Positions 32,201 to 37,899 of a stretch of 37,899 nucleotides of DNA are shown in pieces. Position numbers and translations under genes: made by a program. The notes beneath the pieces are model-generated. The model was not told where the DNA came from. It ran no database searches and saw nothing but the letters and a program-made list of their open reading frames with translations. Numbering within the stretch: position 1 is the first letter of the stretch; each line of letters starts with the position of its first letter. The DNA comes from an uncultured Oscillospiraceae bacterium (GTDB lineage: Bacteria > Bacillota > Clostridia > Oscillospirales > Oscillospiraceae). The stretch covers positions 1 through 37,899 of the forward strand of contig CANQUE010000019.1 of the NCBI GenBank assembly GCA_947626905.1. The letters are read 5' to 3'.

Positions 32201-32531
32201 TGCGCCTGTCCTTCCGGTAAGCCCGCAGCTCTCCCACGGACTGGGCCGCCACGGCCATGCACAGCAGCCGCCCGCCGCCGTCCATCACCGGGCGGGCCCC
32301 GCCCACCTGGGAGAACACCTTCCGGGCCAGGCCCGTAAAGGACAGCACCTCCCCGAACCGGCTCAGGGTATCCCCCGCCGCGGCGCACAGCTCCCTCTCC
32401 GCCTCATGGCTGTACTGCTCCGGCACCAGCAGGACCACGCCCTCCCGCTCCCGGCGCACATATTCCGCTATCTCCCGGAACACCAGGGCCGTCTTTCCGG
32501 TCCCGGCCCGTCCCAATATCAGCCGTACCAT
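29226..32531 (-). CDS. addB: ATP-dependent helicase/deoxyribonuclease subunit B (1101 aa)
   Basis: AddB partners AddA in double-strand break processing, with a helicase-like Chi-recognition part and a nuclease. It has a P-loop at the very N-terminus (ILGRAGTGKT) and VLLVPEQYSHEAERELC. The C-terminal nuclease has RADRVDGW...VTDYKTG. The Fe-S cluster ligands are Cys749, Cys1064, Cys1067 and Cys1073; the C-x2-C-x5-C spacing matches the Bacillus enzyme. The start at 32531 is chosen because the P-loop begins at once; AGAAGG lies 3 bases and GGAG 10 bases upstream. A TATACT promoter lies about 130 bases upstream. Confidence 0.97.
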   Translation of the reverse strand: MVRLILGRAGTGKTALVFREIAEYVRREREGVVLLVPEQYSHEAERELCAAAGDTLSRFGEVLSFTGLARKVFSQVGGARPVMDGGGRLLCMAVAAQSVGELRAYRKDRRSARTLDSLARAAEELRNAGITPRELAAAASGASPLLRDKLNDLAKLMEAYAAVQARSGVDPAGQLETLAEVIGDSRAVQGVFYVDGFSDFTALEKRVLQSLVRAGTDLTVCLTCGREEDDPLFRIPVQTAHWLRGLAREYGAECREQWLEPAQPEEGALDYFCRHLFDFSAGPVPDEAGAVTAVEAADIYEECELAAARMAELARSGCRWRDMAVAARGFGDYRTALESACARYGVPLFLSGRGDTLQKCVPLALICALEAVNRGYEYEAVFGYLKTGLGPLCPEDVDRLENYVLLWDIRGSRWDRPWTMHPEGYNRPMDDDARARLEALEQMRRKVSGPLKALEDRVKRAHTAAEQAMALAAFLEDTALAERLEDRRRTLAAQGRAEAAAECGRLWELVCGALEQFAALLGDMEMDGPRFMELFGLMLSKYDVSVIPVSLDRVGAGDMDGMRRRHLRLLLVLGAADGRVPAPDAAGGVFTADEREELASLGLAMGGAEEDMSRELGRIYNCLSLPSESLYMSWSAADGEGGEARPSLLVARAQALLGTVPVRGDILRARTFSADAAFALALQGQAGRDEPVCLAAREHFVRSGQGPELVRLTRAARAGLGDLGPEAVRALYGSTPTLTATRAEKFSDCRFGYFLQYGLKAKPRQQAVFDPRDYGTFMHYILENVAREVLDMGGFAAVTREQVGSLADRYVDQYIDEQMHGFADKTARFAYLFRRLRTTVRQVTEDMWQELKDSRFQPLDLELDLRGEGVLDPAAAGGVPLAGRADRVDGWVRGDALYLRVTDYKTGVKAFDLSDVCQGLNMQMLLYLFTLQKGAAARYGVKRILPAGVLYVPARFEILDADSDVTAEELEALRRKTVRRSGLLLDDSEVLEAMEPGPDRRFLPIRLKKDGTPYKDSEGCLATMERFGALSRYIDATLEKLAQALQSGSVAADPWFKSSRENACTFCDYRQACLFDEAADGWRLRTKLSPEEAWERIEKNE

Positions 32532-32663
32532 ATGCCTTCTGCTCCGGCCGGTCCAGCGGCCCCTCCTCTCCTTTTGATGCAAAAGCCAAAGCGCCGCGCA
32601 TGATGGAGCATCCGGCGCAAAGCCGCCCCACCGCACGGCGTTTTTCCCGCAAGGGCCCTAAAA

Positions 32664-32692
32664 AGTATACCATCTGGCAGCGCGTATTGCAA
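32664..32692 (-). promoter_or_regulatory. Promoter of addBA
   Basis: On the minus strand, TTGCAA (32687-32692), 17-bp spacer, TATACT (32664-32669). The leader to the addB start is about 125 bases and contains no other feature I can name. Confidence 0.75.
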
Positions 32693-32699
32693 GCGGCAG

Positions 32700-32920
32700 C
32701 GCCGGTGGCACAGCAGTTTCCGAAATACCATTATCATCCACAACAGAATGATTACTCCCTTACCTTTTTTCTTTTTCGGCCCCCTTGGCTTCGATGTCAC
32801 CCGTTTGACCACCCCATTCCTGAAATGCGTCACCTCATACGGCTCAAAGTAAAACACGAATCCGAACCCATCGCCTACGGGATATGGTCCCACAGGTCTT
32901 GGGTTCGGATTATGTTGGTT
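32700..32920 (-). other. Non-genic stretch with a coding-like fragment, between addB promoter and tRNA-Leu
   Basis: No complete gene is seen. One minus-strand frame (32893 towards 32700) reads a coding-like string containing EPYEVTHFRNGVVKRVTSK and a following lysine-rich and hydrophobic stretch. It has no start with a ribosome binding site and runs into the addB region. GC is lower than the flanks. A 9-base match (GCCGGTGGC) occurs at 32701-32709 and inside the tRNA 3' end at 32925-32933. It could be a remnant of an element inserted at the tRNA; equally it may be noncoding. Confidence 0.3.
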
Positions 32921-33007
32921 TGGTGCCGGTGGCGGGGGTCGAACCCGCACGGTGTCGCCACCGCCGGATTTTGAGTCCGGTACGTCTGCCAATTCCATCA
33001 CACCGGC
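32921..33007 (-). tRNA. tRNA-Leu (anticodon CAA)
   Basis: Read on the minus strand. The acceptor stem GCCGGTG (33007 to 33001) pairs with CACCGGC (32931 to 32925), followed by A and an encoded CCA. The anticodon loop CTCAAAA between CCGGA and TCCGG gives anticodon CAA (codon UUG). The long variable arm (GGTGGCGACACC) identifies a class II leucine tRNA. The T arm reads GCGGG-TTCGACC-CCCGC. Length 87 with CCA. Confidence 0.97.
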
Positions 33008-33019
33008 ATTAACTGATTT

Positions 33020-33048
33020 ATTATATATGCTGCGGGGCAAAAAATCAA
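33020..33048 (-). promoter_or_regulatory. tRNA-Leu promoter
   Basis: On the minus strand, TTGATT (33043-33048), 17-bp spacer, perfect TATAAT (33020-33025), 13 bases from the tRNA 5' end. Confidence 0.88.
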
Positions 33049-33081
33049 CCCCCTCCCCGCCGCCGGCGGCCCGGAGCCAGC

Positions 33082-33111
33082 TTGACTTTGTCCCGCGGTG
33101 TATGCTACTCT
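33082..33111 (+). promoter_or_regulatory. Possible lysR promoter
   Basis: TTGACT (33082-33087), 18-bp spacer, weak -10 TACTCT (33106-33111), 18 bases before the ATG. The -35 is good; the -10 matches only 3/6, as in weakly expressed regulators. Confidence 0.45.
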
Positions 33112-33128
33112 GGCAAGGGGTGGAACAC

Positions 33129-34007
33129 ATGACGAGCATGCAGCTACGCTATTTCGTGGAAGTCGTAAAACAGAAGAGTTACACCAAGGCCGCCGACCGC
33201 CTCTTTGTGAGCCAATCCACCTTGAGCAAGGCTATCCGCGCCCTGGAGACCGAGCTGCAGGCCCAGCTCATCGACCGCAATACGCGCAGCTTCACCCTCA
33301 CGCGGGAGGGAAGGCTGGTGCATGAGTACGCCAAAAACATCCTGGACTACTGCCAGGCCCAGGAGAAGGAGCTGTTCCAGCGGCTGCATGACACCGGGGG
33401 CACGCTGCGCATCGGCGTGCCGCCCACCGCCGGGACGGTATACTTCTATTCCGCCCTCCTCCGGTTCCGGCAGACCTACCCGCTGGTGGATCTCATCATG
33501 ACGGAAACTCCCTCCAAATCCATATGTGAGCATCTGTCCACCGGTGCGCTGGACCTGGGCGTGGTGCTGGAACCCTTTGAGGATGAGAAATACTGCAAGC
33601 GCCCGGTCTATGTGTCCGAGGTGATGCTGGTGGTGTCCAGGGATCACCCGCTGGCGGACAAGAAGGTCGTCTCCTTTTCGGAACTGCGGGAACAAAAATT
33701 TCTGATGATGTCGCCGGAGTTCATGTATCACGACATGGTGGTGAACAAGTGCCGCGAGGCCGGATTTGAGCCCTCCGTGAGGTTTTACAGCTCCCAGTGG
33801 GAGCTCATCTTCGAGATGGCGGCCAACAGCCAGGACGTGGCGCTCATTCCTCTGGCCCTGCTGAATCAACGCGATCTGTCCCGCGTGGCGCTGCTGCAGC
33901 TGAAGGAGCCCTCCTTCCCCTGGACGCTCTCCCTCATCTACCGGAGGGACAAATTCATCACCGCCCCGATGCGGTACTTTCTGGATATGTGTCCTGAGGT
34001 GCGCTGA
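33129..34007 (+). CDS. LysR-family transcriptional regulator (292 aa)
   Basis: The N-terminal winged helix-turn-helix (residues 1-62: LRYFVEVVKQKSYTKAADRLFVSQSTLSKAIRALETELQAQLI) is typical of LysR. A periplasmic-binding-like effector domain follows from residue 90 (LRIGVPPTAGTVYFYSALLRF...LDLGVVLEP). Length is standard. The start at 33129 has AGGGGTGG about 6 bases upstream; an ATG at 33138 is a close alternative. It is read in the same direction as, and 258 bases before, the CoA-transferase operon. The intervening AT-rich dyads are likely binding sites, so it probably controls that operon in response to its carboxylate substrate. Confidence 0.94.
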   Translation: MTSMQLRYFVEVVKQKSYTKAADRLFVSQSTLSKAIRALETELQAQLIDRNTRSFTLTREGRLVHEYAKNILDYCQAQEKELFQRLHDTGGTLRIGVPPTAGTVYFYSALLRFRQTYPLVDLIMTETPSKSICEHLSTGALDLGVVLEPFEDEKYCKRPVYVSEVMLVVSRDHPLADKKVVSFSELREQKFLMMSPEFMYHDMVVNKCREAGFEPSVRFYSSQWELIFEMAANSQDVALIPLALLNQRDLSRVALLQLKEPSFPWTLSLIYRRDKFITAPMRYFLDMCPEVR

Positions 34008-34113
34008 CGCCGGCCAGGCTGCCGAGCGCTTATTTTTTATGAAACATTTTCATAAATGATGAATCATTTCTAATGAATAAATTTCATCCTGAATGAAAAA
34101 GGGATATTTTACT
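34008..34113 (+). promoter_or_regulatory. AT-rich operator-like block with three dyads
   Basis: The region is sharply AT-rich against its GC-rich surroundings. Perfect dyads are TTATGAAA-CAT-TTTCATAA (34037-34055) and AAATGAT-GA-ATCATTT (about 34056-34071). A looser ATGAA/TTCAT pair lies near 34075-34089, and a further AATGAAA follows. The repeated ATGA/TCAT halves are spaced like a multi-site regulator target. They lie between the lysR stop and a terminator, upstream of the CoA-transferase operon. LysR-type binding is an inference. Confidence 0.55.
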
Positions 34114-34115
34114 TA

Positions 34116-34160
34116 TTGACAACCCCATGGTAATCTTACCAATAGGGGTTGTTTTTTCTT
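34116..34160 (+). terminator. Hairpin terminator or attenuator before CoA-transferase gene
   Basis: An 8-bp stem ACAACCCC/GGGGTTGT encloses a further TGGTAA/TTACCA stem and is followed by TTTTTTCTTT (about 34152-34161). It can terminate lysR. It lies about 105 bases before the CoA-transferase ATG. A TTGACA (34117-34122) lies at the stem base but has no matching -10 at 17 bases, so the operon's promoter remains unassigned. Confidence 0.7.
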
Positions 34161-34265
34161 TGTCATTTTGGATAAAACAACCAATCGAAGCCATTTGGTC
34201 GGCCAGAGATCAGGGGGCTTGGGACGCTGGGCCCCAGTTCTACACATCGCGAAAGGAGAGGAAAC

Positions 34266-35588
34266 ATGAAAACGATTCAAGAAATGTACCAGGAGAAGTG
34301 CATGTCCGCCGATCAGCTTCTGGAACTGGTACAGAGCCGCGACTACATCTTCTGCGCACAGGCTGCCGGAGAGCCGGAGGCTATTCTCTCCCACATGCAG
34401 CATCTGAAACAGACCGGCGTGAAGGACGTGATATTGCACACCTGTCTGCCCATCAAGGACTATCCCGTGTTCCACGACCCGGAGATGCAGGGCGTCATGT
34501 TCCATCATGGCTGGTTCTTCAACGCCAACCTGCGCCGCGCCCAGGAGGAGAAGCTGGTCAGCGACATCCCTCAGCACTCCACCACGGCGCTGAAAAAGTC
34601 CCTGTATCGGGCCAAATATGAGGGCCGGCGGCCGGTGGTGATCGCCACCGTGGCCCCTATGGACAGCCATGGCTATCTGTCCCTGTCCATCAGCGCCATC
34701 TATGAAAAGGATCTGGCGGACGACGGGGCGGTGGTGCTTCTGGAGGTCAACCCCAACTTCCCCCGCACCTTCGGCGACACCATGATCCACATCTCCCAGG
34801 TGGCCGGGCTGGTGGAATCCAACAGGCCCATCCCCCAGGTGCCCCCCGCCCCCTATACGGATGTGGATGCCCAGATCGGCAAGCACATCGCCTCTCTGGT
34901 GGAGGACGGCTCCACCATCCAGCTGGGCATCGGGAACATCCCCAACGCCGTGGCGGCGGAGCTGCGCGGCAAGAAGCACTTGGGCATCCACACGGAGATG
35001 TTCACCGAGAGCATGGTGGATCTGATCGAGTGCGGCGCGGTAGACAACAGCCAAAAGGGTTTCTATAACGGCTATTCCGTTTGCTCGTTCACCATGGGCA
35101 CCCAGAAGCTCTATGACTATCTGAACGACAACCCCACCGTGCTGTTCAAATCCTGCACGTTCACCAACGACCCTTACACCATCGGCAAGAACAACAAGTT
35201 CGTGTCCATCAACGCCACGCTGGAAGTGGATCTGACAGGCCAGTGCGCTTCGGAGACCGTAGGCCACACCCAGTTCTCCGGCACCGGCGGCCAGGCGGAG
35301 ACCGTCCAGGGCGCCCAGATGTCCCCCGGCGGCAAATCCATCATCGCCATGCACTCCAGCTATGTTTCCAAGGACGGCGTGCGCCATTCCAAGATCGTCC
35401 CCTTCCTGGCCCAGGGCGCAGTGGTGTCCACCTCCCGCAACGATGTGGACTATGTGGTCACCGAGTACGGCATCGCCTGGCTGCGGGGCCTGAATGTGAA
35501 GCGCCGGGTGGAGGCGCTCATCGCCATCGCTCACCCCGACTTCCGGGACTGGCTGAGGGAAGAGGCCGAGAAGAACCATATCTGGTAA
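34266..35588 (+). CDS. Acetyl-CoA hydrolase/CoA-transferase family protein (440 aa)
   Basis: The family is the butyryl-CoA:acetate and 4-hydroxybutyrate CoA-transferases, in which a glutamate takes the CoA thioester. Visible motifs are LGIGNIPNAVAAEL, the catalytic Glu244 in GIHTEMFTESMVDL, and KSCTFTNDPYTIGKNNKFVSINATLEVDLTGQ. The family's GGQxDF loop is altered to GGQAET (341-346). Length is standard. The start has AAGGAGAGG about 5 bases upstream. It is the first gene of a three-gene operon with a small membrane protein and a sodium:solute symporter, consistent with activation of an imported monocarboxylate. The exact substrate is unknown; 4-hydroxybutyrate, butyrate or a related acid would fit. 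Confidence 0.93.
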   Translation: MKTIQEMYQEKCMSADQLLELVQSRDYIFCAQAAGEPEAILSHMQHLKQTGVKDVILHTCLPIKDYPVFHDPEMQGVMFHHGWFFNANLRRAQEEKLVSDIPQHSTTALKKSLYRAKYEGRRPVVIATVAPMDSHGYLSLSISAIYEKDLADDGAVVLLEVNPNFPRTFGDTMIHISQVAGLVESNRPIPQVPPAPYTDVDAQIGKHIASLVEDGSTIQLGIGNIPNAVAAELRGKKHLGIHTEMFTESMVDLIECGAVDNSQKGFYNGYSVCSFTMGTQKLYDYLNDNPTVLFKSCTFTNDPYTIGKNNKFVSINATLEVDLTGQCASETVGHTQFSGTGGQAETVQGAQMSPGGKSIIAMHSSYVSKDGVRHSKIVPFLAQGAVVSTSRNDVDYVVTEYGIAWLRGLNVKRRVEALIAIAHPDFRDWLREEAEKNHIW

Positions 35589-35618
35589 CTGCAATTTTAT
35601 GAGAAAGAGAGGTTCGCT

Positions 35619-36062
35619 ATGAATATCCAAACGAAAAAGACGCCAATCTTCGTGCTCATAGCGCTGCTGTGGATCGTATGCATCGTGCTGGGTACCATTG
35701 GGCATTATGTGATCGGCCTGGTGCTGTGCGTGCCGCTGATCGGACTGCACCTCATCCTTGGCTTCGCCAAGAAGGGCGTGGTGTCCAAAAAAGTGCTGAT
35801 ATACCCCCTGGCGATCTGGGCCGTTCTGTACGCCGTGGCCTTCATCCTGTGCGGCTATTATGCCGACGCGTTCGCCGGCGTGATGCCCAGCTTCACCGTC
35901 TTCGGGCTGCATCCCTCCTTTGCCCCCGTCATCTTCATTTACTGGATCGGCGGCCTGCTCACCATCGCCCTGGGCTATTATCTGCTCCGGGACGAGTGGC
36001 TCAGCCAGAAGGACTGGGATGAGTTCTGCCAGGAGGCAAAAAAGATAAAGGAGGGCAAATAA
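35619..36062 (+). CDS. Small membrane protein, possible symporter accessory (147 aa)
   Basis: Four or so hydrophobic segments (PIFVLIALLWIVCIVLGTIG, YVIGLVLCVPLIGLHLIL, VLIYPLAIWAVLYAVAFIL, VIFIYWIGGLLTIALGYYLL) are followed by a charged cytoplasmic tail (EWLSQKDWDEFCQEAKKIKEGK). I do not recognise a family. Small membrane proteins of this size sit next to sodium:solute symporters (for example YhdT next to PanF). GAAAGAGAGG lies about 6 bases before the ATG. It lies 30 bases after the CoA-transferase gene and one base before the symporter gene, so it probably functions with the transporter. Confidence 0.85.
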   Translation: MNIQTKKTPIFVLIALLWIVCIVLGTIGHYVIGLVLCVPLIGLHLILGFAKKGVVSKKVLIYPLAIWAVLYAVAFILCGYYADAFAGVMPSFTVFGLHPSFAPVIFIYWIGGLLTIALGYYLLRDEWLSQKDWDEFCQEAKKIKEGK

Positions 36063-36063
36063 A

Positions 36064-37563
36064 ATGTCAACGACACGCGTAGTCGTCATTCTCCTGTTCT
36101 GCGCCGCTATGATCGCGGCCTCCTTCGGCATCGGCCTCTGGTCAAAGAAAAAGGCCACCACCGCCCAGGCATACTTTGGCGGCACGGCCATGTTCGGCCC
36201 CTTGGCGGTGGGTCTGTCCAGCATGGCAGGCGTGGCCTCCGCCTTCGCTCTGGTGGGCGTGCCCGGTCTGATCTATGCCACCGGCAACGCCATGACATTC
36301 TGGATGCTGGGCAGCAGCGCCTTCGCCGCCAGCTACATCATCCTGGGCAAGAAAATGCGCGCCATGGCGGAGGTGGCCGACATCTCCAGCCTGGGCGACG
36401 TGTGCGACGTGCGGTTCAATAAGAACCGGCTCATCAAGGCCCTGATGTCCATCATCATCACCCTGGGCTGCGTGGGCTATCTGGCGGCCCAGATATCCGC
36501 CGGCACGGCGCTGATCTCCAACCTGATCAACATCCCGCCCATCGTGGCCGGACTCATCATCTTCGGTCTGCTGACCGCTTACACCGCCCTTTCCGGCGAG
36601 GTGGGCGGGCTGCTGTCCCAGGCGTTCCAGGGCGCTATCATGGTCATCGCGGGCGTGGTGCTCATCATCGCGTTCTTTGCCGTGACCGGCGGCTTCGGCA
36701 ACGTACTGAACGCCGTGGGCGCGGCCTCCTCTGTGGTAGGCGCCAACGGCGTGGAAAAGCAGCTGGGCCCCGACTTCCTGAACGCCTGGGGCACCCAGCC
36801 CGGCGGCATCAGCCTGACCTGGATGCTCATCCCCCTGCTGGGATGCGTGGGCCAGCCCCAGGTGCTCACCCGCATGTATGCGGTGAAGAACCCCCTGGAT
36901 CTGCCCAAGACCGGCCTGGTCTCCGGCATCACTCACGCCATCGTCAGCTTCCTGTGCGTGGCCATGGGCTATGGCGCGCTGTATCTGGTAGCCACCGGCA
37001 ACATCGACCCCCTGGCGAACAGCGACGACGCCATCTATGCCTTTGTGAACCACTGCGGTCTGTGGGCGCAGCTTCTGGCCTATGCCGCCATACTGGCCGC
37101 GGCCCTTTCCTCCGCCAGTATGTTCCTGACGTCCTCCTCCACGCTGCTGAGCAAGGATCTGCCCAGCGCGCTGGGCATCAAGATCGACCCCTCCAAGCAG
37201 ATCCACGTTTCCCGTGTGTTCATGATCGTGCTTGGCATCGTGTCCATCGTGGTGTCCGTGTTCAGCTCCGAGCTGGTGGGCCTGCTGGGTACCTTTGGCT
37301 GGGGCACACTGGTGAGCGGCACCTTCCCCGTATTCATCGTGGGGCTGCTGTGGGATCGCTGCAACAGCGCCGGCGTCATCGCCGGGCTGGCTTACGCGGT
37401 GGTGTTCAACATCCTGCCCCTCGTCACCGGCTTTGCTTACCCCTCCGCTCTGCCCGGTTACTTCATCACCTGCGCCATCGCGGTGGCTCTGACGGTGGTG
37501 GTGTCCCTGGTGACCCCCAAGCAGAAGCTGAATGCCGCCAGCAAAGCGGTACTGGATCTGTAA
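36064..37563 (+). CDS. Sodium:solute symporter family transporter (499 aa)
   Basis: This is an SSS-family secondary transporter with about 13 predicted membrane helices. Characteristic regions are the N-terminal AYFGGTAMFGPLAVGLSSMAGVASAF, ITLGCVGYLAAQISAGTALI, GLLTAYTALSGEVGGLLSQAFQGAIMVI, LLGCVGQPQVLTRMYAVK and AAALSSASMFLTSSSTLLSKDL (sodium-site Ser/Thr residues). The arrangement resembles the monocarboxylate/pantothenate branch (ActP/PanF-like) more than sugar symporters. Together with the upstream CoA-transferase it suggests uptake of a short carboxylic acid. The start lies one base after the upstream stop (TAA-A-ATG), with GGAGGGC upstream. Confidence 0.94.
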   Translation: MSTTRVVVILLFCAAMIAASFGIGLWSKKKATTAQAYFGGTAMFGPLAVGLSSMAGVASAFALVGVPGLIYATGNAMTFWMLGSSAFAASYIILGKKMRAMAEVADISSLGDVCDVRFNKNRLIKALMSIIITLGCVGYLAAQISAGTALISNLINIPPIVAGLIIFGLLTAYTALSGEVGGLLSQAFQGAIMVIAGVVLIIAFFAVTGGFGNVLNAVGAASSVVGANGVEKQLGPDFLNAWGTQPGGISLTWMLIPLLGCVGQPQVLTRMYAVKNPLDLPKTGLVSGITHAIVSFLCVAMGYGALYLVATGNIDPLANSDDAIYAFVNHCGLWAQLLAYAAILAAALSSASMFLTSSSTLLSKDLPSALGIKIDPSKQIHVSRVFMIVLGIVSIVVSVFSSELVGLLGTFGWGTLVSGTFPVFIVGLLWDRCNSAGVIAGLAYAVVFNILPLVTGFAYPSALPGYFITCAIAVALTVVVSLVTPKQKLNAASKAVLDL

Positions 37564-37590
37564 ACCCCGGAAGAATATCTCTCTCCTTTA

Positions 37591-37626
37591 AAAAGACGGC
37601 GGGCCTGCGCTTGCAGGCCCGCTGTC
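37591..37626. terminator. Bidirectional terminator between symporter and prfB
   Basis: A 14-bp stem (37595-37608 with 37613-37626, one wobble; GCTT loop) has a T-run on the minus strand (complement of AAAAA before it). It ends prfB and can also serve the convergent symporter operon. Confidence 0.85.
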
Positions 37627-37650
37627 GATCTACTTTTGCCTTTTTTCCCT

Positions 37651-37899
37651 TCAGCCCGCCTTCATGGCCAGGAAGGCGTTGATGAACCCGTCGATATCCC
37701 CGTCCATCACCGCCTGGATGTTGCTGTTCTCATAGCCCGTACGGGTGTCCTTGGCCAGGGTGTAGGGCATGAACACATAGCTTCTGATCTGGCTGCCCCA
37801 CTCGATCTTCATCTGCACGCCCTTGATGTCCTCGATCTTCTCCAGGTGTTCCCGCTCCTTGATCTCCGCCAGCTTGGCCCGGAGCATCTCCTTGCAGTT
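37651..37899 (-). CDS. prfB: Peptide chain release factor 2, C-terminal part (edge-truncated)
   Basis: Only the last 82 residues are inside the window; the gene continues past the right edge. The frame holds LRAKLAEIKEREHLEKIEDIKGVQ, then IEWGSQIRSYVFMPYTLAKDTRTGYENSNIQAVMDGDIDGFINAFL, the C-terminal signature of RF2 (domain 3 end). RF2 reads UGA and UAA stop codons. The GGQ and SPF motifs and any programmed frameshift lie outside the window. Confidence 0.96.
   Translation of the reverse strand, partial: NCKEMLRAKLAEIKEREHLEKIEDIKGVQMKIEWGSQIRSYVFMPYTLAKDTRTGYENSNIQAVMDGDIDGFINAFLAMKAG

Noticed and set aside
32921-33007. CRISPR, insertion sequence or phage near the tRNA
   Set aside because: No repeat array, transposase or integrase motif is present on either strand; only a short fragment and a 9-base match.
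34117-34139. TTGACA in the AT-rich region as operon promoter
   Set aside because: No -10 box lies 16-18 bases downstream, and the sequence forms the base of the terminator stem.
34113-36224. 703-residue minus-strand frame across the CoA-transferase operon
   Set aside because: It runs through three plus-strand genes and a terminator and carries no known motif.

Overview
The window is a contiguous, very GC-rich chromosomal segment of a low-copy Firmicute. It carries AddA/AddB instead of RecBCD, a tryptophan T-box, a 6S-type RNA, a CsaB homologue, a BofC-like protein, consensus sigma-A promoters with 17-bp spacers and strong GGAGG ribosome binding sites. Together these point to a GC-rich member of the Clostridia, most like Oscillospirales gut anaerobes. 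The species cannot be named from sequence alone. Nearly all of it is ordinary chromosome; no insertion sequence, phage or CRISPR array is visible.

Layout: (1) 1-4.3 kb, minus strand: a histidine phosphatase-GNAT fusion overlapping a calcineurin-like phosphoesterase, then a DUF4358/transglutaminase lipoprotein and an unknown protein. (2) 4.4-8.8 kb, plus strand: csaB, an S9 peptidase, endonuclease IV (nfo) and a small protein, running from a near-consensus promoter to a strong terminator. (3) 8.9-9.8 kb: DegV. (4) 9.9-14.1 kb, minus: a class A penicillin-binding protein; then, from its own promoter, a 96-residue unknown protein coupled to a four-SH3 NlpC/P60 hydrolase. (5) 14.2-16.7 kb, plus: a BofC-like protein, a DUF1292 protein, a 6S-like RNA and an unknown lipoprotein. 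(6) 16.7-19.2 kb: an AlaX-type editing protein divergent from a probably leaderless DUF1294 gene followed by psuG. (7) 19.2-22.4 kb: a perfect promoter, a Trp-specific T-box, a 12-codon ORF with one Trp codon and a TrpX-type ABC importer. (8) 22.5-25.3 kb, minus: an XRE-TPR regulator overlapping an ABC exporter. (9) 25.4-32.7 kb, minus: addB-addA and rpmE. (10) 32.9-37.6 kb: tRNA-Leu(CAA), then plus-strand LysR, an AT-rich operator-like block, a CoA-transferase, a small membrane protein and a sodium:solute symporter. (11) The right edge holds the 3' end of prfB.

The best candidates for under-described biology are these: the LysR/CoA-transferase/small membrane protein/symporter module, which looks like a carboxylate uptake-and-activation system; the Trp-containing short ORF behind a Trp T-box; the XRE-TPR/exporter pair with a 13-bp palindrome on its promoter; and the phosphatase-acetyltransferase fusion. 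Functions are inferred from recognised motifs and context; no database search was run.
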